From positions 1,674,001 through 1,738,000 of the forward strand of contig NC_035796.1 in the NCBI RefSeq assembly GCF_001653235.2: a DNA stretch of 64,000 bases, written 5' to 3'. A program made the position numbers and the translations under genes. The notes beneath the pieces are model-generated. The model made no database searches, was not told the DNA's origin, and was given only the letters and a program-made list of their open reading frames with translations. The DNA is from Pochonia chlamydosporia 170. Its lineage: Eukaryota > Ascomycota > Sordariomycetes > Hypocreales > Clavicipitaceae. Positions within the stretch are counted from its first letter, which is position 1; each line of letters opens with the position of its first letter. This document shows positions 58,540-64,000 of the stretch, piece after piece.

Positions 58540-59974
58540 CTCGCCGCTGTAAGCAAACCCAGGGCCAGGCGAGGAGGCGAACCCAGGCCATGTTGGCCAG
58601 GCCTGGAGCTGGAGGGGGCCTTGAGGGGCCAAGCGGGTCCTCCCTTTGAGCAAAGCGACGGGGCAAATGCAATCGCACTGCAAATAGCGCAGATATGAGG
58701 TTAGATGGTCTTTGTTCCTTTTGTGGTGTGGTCATATCGACTGGCGCTTCGGGAATCGACCAATATAAGAATACTGTTGGCCGCTTTGGTGTCTTCGATG
58801 GTGTTCTGGACAACGTATGCTGTCATATATTTGGAGCATGTTTGGCCTGAGAGATGCGTAGGAAATATACGCAAGCAGAAATGTAGAAAATCTAACAATG
58901 GAGGCCCTATTTTCATGTTGAAATCAGCTCAGCAAGGAGGCGTTTACGCTATGTGTATCCTACCTGTCCAATCATTGATACGGCAGGTTCCCTGCCCGGC
59001 TTCAACTTGAACGAAACCACAAGCAAGGGCAAATCAATATTGGCAAGCCTGCCAACCATTGATATCGAGTGACCACGAGCGACTCACACATGGTCTGGCA
59101 TTCTTCGAGACATATACGCGCAAGCCGCCCTATTGGTAAGGCTGCAATACTCAGTGCCACGTTTGGTTGACTTCAATTCGCGATAGAACAGTGTTATTCG
59201 GAGCAACTTCTTTAGGTAAGCAAACGGAACACTGTCAGGGTTTCTGTCACTCCCTCAAAGAGGCAAAACGCCATGTATTGCCATGCCGATGGTGAAGGTG
59301 TCGCTTGTCGCAGGTTGCATGTTGCATGCTCTGTTTTGCACCATCTAGTCAGTACTCTGCAGTGCTGGACAAATAAAGTATGCAAGTCGTGGCGCCAACA
59401 AAAGCTCCACGCTTGACACAACGTACGTACTCTGTACAATAATACGCAGTTTGTCGATCTACGTCGTTGTGGAACCAGAGTGGTAGCTTGGCTGATGGCT
59501 AAAGAGGCATCCCTGCAGGTCTGCAACTTTGCACCCTCCTACGCGCAACCAATTCAGGTCACCCATGGATCTCGGTGGTCCAAGCAAGCATCCGGGCGGG
59601 TCTATTGCTGCGATTCAAGCATCCACTGGATGTCAGCCACTGGTCGTCGTTGTGTTGATACCATCTCACAGTGGATGCTTTGTCTTTGCCGTGGCCAGTT
59701 TGGCGAAGGAAAAGCAAGGAGATTGTCTTCATCAGCTTGGAGGCGATGGGAGAAGGGGAGAGAGGAAAGAAAACGAAGCTAAAGCAAACCAACACTGTTT
59801 GAAGCATGTTTGACACCGAAGCAACGTTTGGGTGCAATGCAAAAGCAAAGCCTTACATCGAGTAAAGTTGTATCGGGACTACAAAAAGAGAAGGGCAAAC
59901 GTGCGGGCAGCAAGCAGGTGCTTCGTGGTGGTGAGATGGAGAAGAGACATGGATCTTGACAGACACATCTGGAA

Positions 59975-60009
59975 GCAAAGCAAAGCAAAGCAAAGCAAAG
60001 CAAAGCAAA
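59975..60009. repeat. (GCAAA)7 microsatellite
   Basis: Seven perfect pentanucleotide units, the longest perfect microsatellite seen in the window. Likely length-polymorphic. Confidence 0.85.
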
Positions 60010-62429
60010 AGGCCAGACTTCAAATGGAAACATTGAACGAACGAAGGAAGATTTGAGCACAGAAGGCAGGCGCAGCGGCAAAGTAGCTCCTGCCTCTTGG
60101 CAGACTTGGGCAAGGGCCATTTGTGGTCCTGGCGCTTGCCAAAGCCACCTTGCCAGTGCCCAAGCGCGCATGAAGCATTGGAGACCAGTCTGGTTGACTT
60201 GACTGGACACATTCCAATCAACCAATTGACCAGTCCAGACTCGACCAGCCATGGACTCGACATGACTCCGCCCACTTCTGACCAGTTCAAGTCAGTCCAG
60301 TCCAGCCGGCCTCCCAGTCCGGTCCTCATATCTCGCATCTCAGTGCTTCATCGGAACTCTACCATATTTTACCGTACCGCACTGTACTTACTGTAATGTG
60401 CCTGTCCAATTTTTCTATTCCGATCAGACCTTTTAGACCTCCGTACTTCCGGGCCTCTGCTCCTGCGGCCACACGTCTTGTGCATACGGCTGTCGTTCCG
60501 GGCGCTGGTTTGACCACTCGTCTGTTCATGTTGCATCAGCACCTCGCCTTGTTACTTGCTGCTTGGCGCCTGGCTTCGGAAACAATGCTACATGTAATAG
60601 TCCGTTCGTCAATGCCCTGTTTTAATTTTCATTCGTCCGCCTCGCGACGTTCTGGATTTGCCACTTGATGTTGCTACCATGTTGCTACCAGCCAGACTCC
60701 CTCAGGCAACCCGACAGCATTTGCATGGCACACGCATCGGCTCCAACGGAATGGCCACCAAACAAAAAGACCCCGACTGATCTGGTACTGGGAACTTTAG
60801 AATGAGTGGCCCCCGTCCCCTGCAGATTCCTCGGTTCATAAACTCCAAACAGGGCCGTGCCGCCCAACCGCAATACATGGGTTCCATGGGTTGATGGAGA
60901 GTTTTCCGACTATCAATATTGTATGGATAATTTTGCCAACGATTTGGATATGGTCTGCCCTGGATCAAGCCGGAACCCCACATATTCTCGTATCATCCTC
61001 TACACTTCGTTTGTGCGCCAATAGTCGAACTTGATATACTCCACCGTCACGGCATGTTCAGCTGACGAGATGCTCTGTTTGTCTCTCTGTCAGCGCAGAC
61101 TTGATGACTTTTGATTCGTTAGAGGCACTCTACGGAGGTTGCCCAAGACAAAGATTGTCGATCTACAGCTTGTTGAACCGCACGATCCGCTAGTGCGATG
61201 CAAATACCCCGGTTGGCCACACAGCGCAATGTGTCGTTAAGTCGCATTGTTCACCTGATCAACTCGCTGTACAGATGCAGTGTTATTGGGTCAACCACAG
61301 TTTATTCGGAGTAAATGCTCAAAATTAGCAACTTCGACCACTCTTCCCGACTCCTTATGATACATTGCCAACACATGAATCCAACTCTGTTCCCAGTGGT
61401 TACTCCGAGGTCGAGACACCACGAGCCTTTGTCTCATATCCCATCTTTTGCTGTCTACTCTGACCAAAACCTCGGATCATCCGCAGGGACTTATATAAGA
61501 CATGCTATGACGTGGGCACTACCTGGTGCCACTGGCCATTCGTTGAAACTGCTGTTACGGAGAACTCACCATGTAACCTACGGCCCGGACTTGGGACTTC
61601 TGATTAGGTGTCGTCAGGTAGGGTCTTGACGATGTTTGCCGCTTCTTCGCGCCCATGACAAATCCTCTGTCTCAATATTCACACGGACGGTTTTCCCCTT
61701 CGACTGCTCATGTCTGTTCGCTGACCGGATAATATGCACCTGCGAGACAAAGTAAGAGCCAATGCAGTGCAACCGTGTCTTGCCTTTCGGTGTTGGTTTT
61801 CTGTATTGAGGTAGGCTTGCGATACGCTGGCAGTTTACCCAACCAGAAAGTTCTCATGAGTCGTGTTACTCTGACTGAATCCTGACAATCCTAACTTATA
61901 TGAAACCAACATCAACAACAAATAGCCGAGGCTGATTTCATTGTAGCATTTGGAGTAATCGATGCCACTTTACAGTGTTTTTGTGCCTTCCACGTGAGAT
62001 CTTACGATTCCTGACTCATGTTTCCAAAAACAGCCCGACATGGCATGGCCATTGTAAGGAAGGACGAGTTGTTGCGTTAGAGGTAATTATATGGCTATGC
62101 AATCAGCTAATCAAAGTAATGGGTTGGTTAATTGCATGCCACTTATTCCGTCTCGTATTTTCCTGTACAACTTGGCACAAGGTATACAATCAATGCCGTG
62201 GAATCATCTGCTCGTCAGTGAATTGCCACAACAGCGGAGAAGGACAATGGAGAAAACAGATTAAACCATGTTCTTTTGCAGAGTTGATGGCTGCAATCAG
62301 CGTTGAGCCTGTCCTTCAACCTGTATCAAATATAGACGAATGCGCGTCGGGCATTCGCCAACGGTAGCACTTCCAGGAAAGTCCTTCCTCCTGCTACTCT
62401 ACGTTCACGTAATCCCCAGAGATCACCAA

Positions 62430-63338
62430 CTACAACACATCCAACAGATTCTTCGCCATCGAAACAAGTCCATCCTCCCCCTCGGCAATCCACAAGTCCA
62501 CCCAATCTCTCGCCCCCTTAAACTCATCGCCTTCCTTATCCCACGCCTCCTCCCTCGGCCGCTCGACATATATAGTCCTCAGACCACATTCCTTGGCACC
62601 TTTCAAGTCCCTCATATGGCAAGCAACCATGGCCACCTGTCCCGGCTCCAGGCCCAACTTCCTCGCCGCCCCGAGATACGTCCTCGGATCAGGCTTGTAC
62701 ACGCGAAACGTCTCGGCGCAAAATAACTGCTGGAACCCCAGGTCCCCAAAGTCATTCAGGTCCGTCACCAGCTCGTTATTGCCATTCGACAGCGTCGCCA
62801 GCACGACTTTCCCGCTATCCTGTAACTTCCTCAGTCCGTCGACCGTATCTGACCACGGAGCAAGACGGTGCCACACCAAACTGAGTGAGGTTATTTCTGT
62901 ATCGGTATAAAGATCCTTCAGACCCCATTCTTCAAGTAACTCGACCAGGCTGTCGCGGTGGTGTTCATCAATAGTCTTCCACGCATCGGTCTCCGGGTTA
63001 AAAGACTTTACGAAATGGACATAGGTGTCTCGCCAGTCTTGTGCGAACCGTCCCCAATCATCTTCTTTCAAGTTCTCCAGACACTCTTTAAGCACATTTG
63101 GCAAGTCGGACGATAGTTTGCGGTACGCACGGAGCATGAGTTCCTCGGTAACGGAGGAGCGCCAGTCCACTACCGTGCCGAAGACGTCGAATGTCAGGGC
63201 TTTGACGGATGAGAGAGGTGGTATTGTGGCTGGGGACATTTTGACTTTGGCTTTTGGTGCTTTGCTTTTGGCGGAAGTTGAATATGGCGTTTTGATAAGT
63301 TGAGGGTTATGACTCGATGTAGATGCTGGGTGTGTCAT
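62430..63338 (-). CDS. Haloacid dehalogenase-like hydrolase (type II HAD)
   Basis: Single-exon minus-strand gene of 302 residues. Motif I is FDVFGTVVDW with nucleophile Asp51, motif II TLSNGN, motif III the Lys of RVYKPDPRTY, and motif IV VACHMRDLKGAKECGLRTIYVERP. This is the L-2-haloacid dehalogenase type, a C1-cap HAD that opens a C-halogen bond by an aspartyl-ester intermediate in bacteria; fungal members are often of unknown substrate. Two starts are possible: Met1 at 63338 gives a 33-residue Ser/Thr/Lys-rich N-terminus without acidic residues, possibly a mitochondrial targeting sequence; Met34 at 63239 gives a normal-length cytosolic enzyme. I report the longer form but cannot decide between them. 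Confidence 0.9.
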   Translation of the reverse strand: MTHPASTSSHNPQLIKTPYSTSAKSKAPKAKVKMSPATIPPLSSVKALTFDVFGTVVDWRSSVTEELMLRAYRKLSSDLPNVLKECLENLKEDDWGRFAQDWRDTYVHFVKSFNPETDAWKTIDEHHRDSLVELLEEWGLKDLYTDTEITSLSLVWHRLAPWSDTVDGLRKLQDSGKVVLATLSNGNNELVTDLNDFGDLGFQQLFCAETFRVYKPDPRTYLGAARKLGLEPGQVAMVACHMRDLKGAKECGLRTIYVERPREEAWDKEGDEFKGARDWVDLWIAEGEDGLVSMAKNLLDVL

Positions 63339-64000
63339 AACCCTGTCGCCGAGGTTATGACATGACTCCGATCGGATCGGACAGCGAATCGCGGAGAAGA
63401 TGAGATCACATGATGAGCCGATTAGTGCAGTAATACCACGTAGTCTGCAGATTTGGGTCTAGGTGTTGAATCATTACCCGAGGATGCTGGATTTATATGT
63501 GGAGATTTATTCATATTGATGGATGATAATATGGGCGGAATATATGTCGGATTTGGGTCATGGCCGTTTGGGATGTAGGGTAGCGCTAGGCCTGAAAGTG
63601 ATGTTACAACTCGGTGGCTTGATGGGATAAGACGTGAACTAATGCGAGACATAGGTTCGAGCATAGATGGTGTTATGAAATGGCGTTGTGATTAAGAGCT
63701 AGGCCAGAGGGGGAGTTGCTTCGTGGTGGAGGTGGGACATGTGAAGTGGCCGAGGTGTTGTGATGAGAATTGAGGGTGTTTTCTGCTTGACGATGGTTGA
63801 TGATAAGAATCGAGTTGGGTAATGATAGCCGAGAGGCTGGATGTTTCGAAAAACCCATTTCAATTTGCTGCTGTTTGGACAGAGTGCCAATGTGACGGCG
63901 CAATTATATTAGCATAAGTGGCTTGGGTTGTATCGTATATTGAACCACGGGCGAGGCACAAAGGTTCCTTTGAACTTGCTAGTTCATATGGAATTCCTAA
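63339..64000. other. Right flank
   Basis: Promoter side of the dehalogenase-like gene to the window edge; no recognised gene. Confidence 0.6.

Larger units (their letters stand above)
57476..62429. other. Large gene-free tract (5.0 kb) upstream of RAS2
   Basis: No recognised gene. It holds the RAS2 promoter and leader and several simple-sequence tracts: an 11-G run at 58070, TTGGTCTC units at 58513, GCAAA units at 59975. Sequence around 60180-60310 is rich in CCAGT/CCAGA words. The right end lies downstream of the dehalogenase-like gene. Open frames are short and random in appearance. Confidence 0.55.

Overview
The window is nuclear DNA of a filamentous ascomycete. The basis is short introns (about 45-200 bp) with GT-AG ends and CTAAC/CTGAC-type branch points, a class III chitin synthase, a Ras-2-type GTPase, the HOG-pathway anchor OPY2, a GPI-anchored wall protein, and gene sequences that read like Sordariomycetes. 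Hypocreales is my best guess for the order; this is inference from remembered family resemblance, not a search. No rRNA, tRNA, CRISPR array, intact transposon or secondary-metabolite core gene was recognised.

Sixteen protein-coding genes are supported, each with exon boundaries worked out by hand so that the reading frame closes. Left part (1-20 kb): a BRCT-domain protein (+, 5547-6308) is convergent with an acetyl/propionyl-CoA synthetase-like enzyme (-, 6914-9160); a small GPI-anchored secreted protein (-, 11230-11887) follows, then a 7.3 kb tract without recognisable genes. Gene-dense block (19-34 kb): quinone oxidoreductase-like (+), dienelactone hydrolase (-), RPA1 (+), PRO1 gamma-glutamyl phosphate reductase (-), a secreted NTF2-like protein (-), an MFS transporter (+), a serine/threonine racemase-dehydratase (-), and ILV5 ketol-acid reductoisomerase (-). 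Middle (36-42 kb): the NEDD8-conjugating enzyme UBC12 (-) and class III chitin synthase (-). Right part: OPY2 (+, 47905-49265), RAS2 (-, 56658-57475) and a type II haloacid dehalogenase-like protein (-, 62430-63338), separated by gene-free tracts of 5-7 kb.

The genes are mostly housekeeping and do not form one pathway. Some themes recur: amino-acid metabolism (PRO1, ILV5, the PLP enzyme), growth signalling and wall synthesis (RAS2, OPY2, chitin synthase, GPI protein), and DNA replication/repair (RPA1, BRCT protein). Candidate promoter sites fit these roles: an MluI cell-cycle box before RPA1, an exact GCN4/CPC1 box before PRO1, and a Leu3-like box before ILV5.

I did not find a clear new multi-gene system. 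The strongest unexplained signal is a pair of short sequence families confined to non-coding DNA: the palindrome TACCTAGGTA (five exact copies) and TACGGAGTA (seven exact copies on either strand). Both are far more frequent than chance. Two gene-free tracts also contain splice-site-bounded, protein-like readings on the minus strand that may be decayed or unannotated genes.
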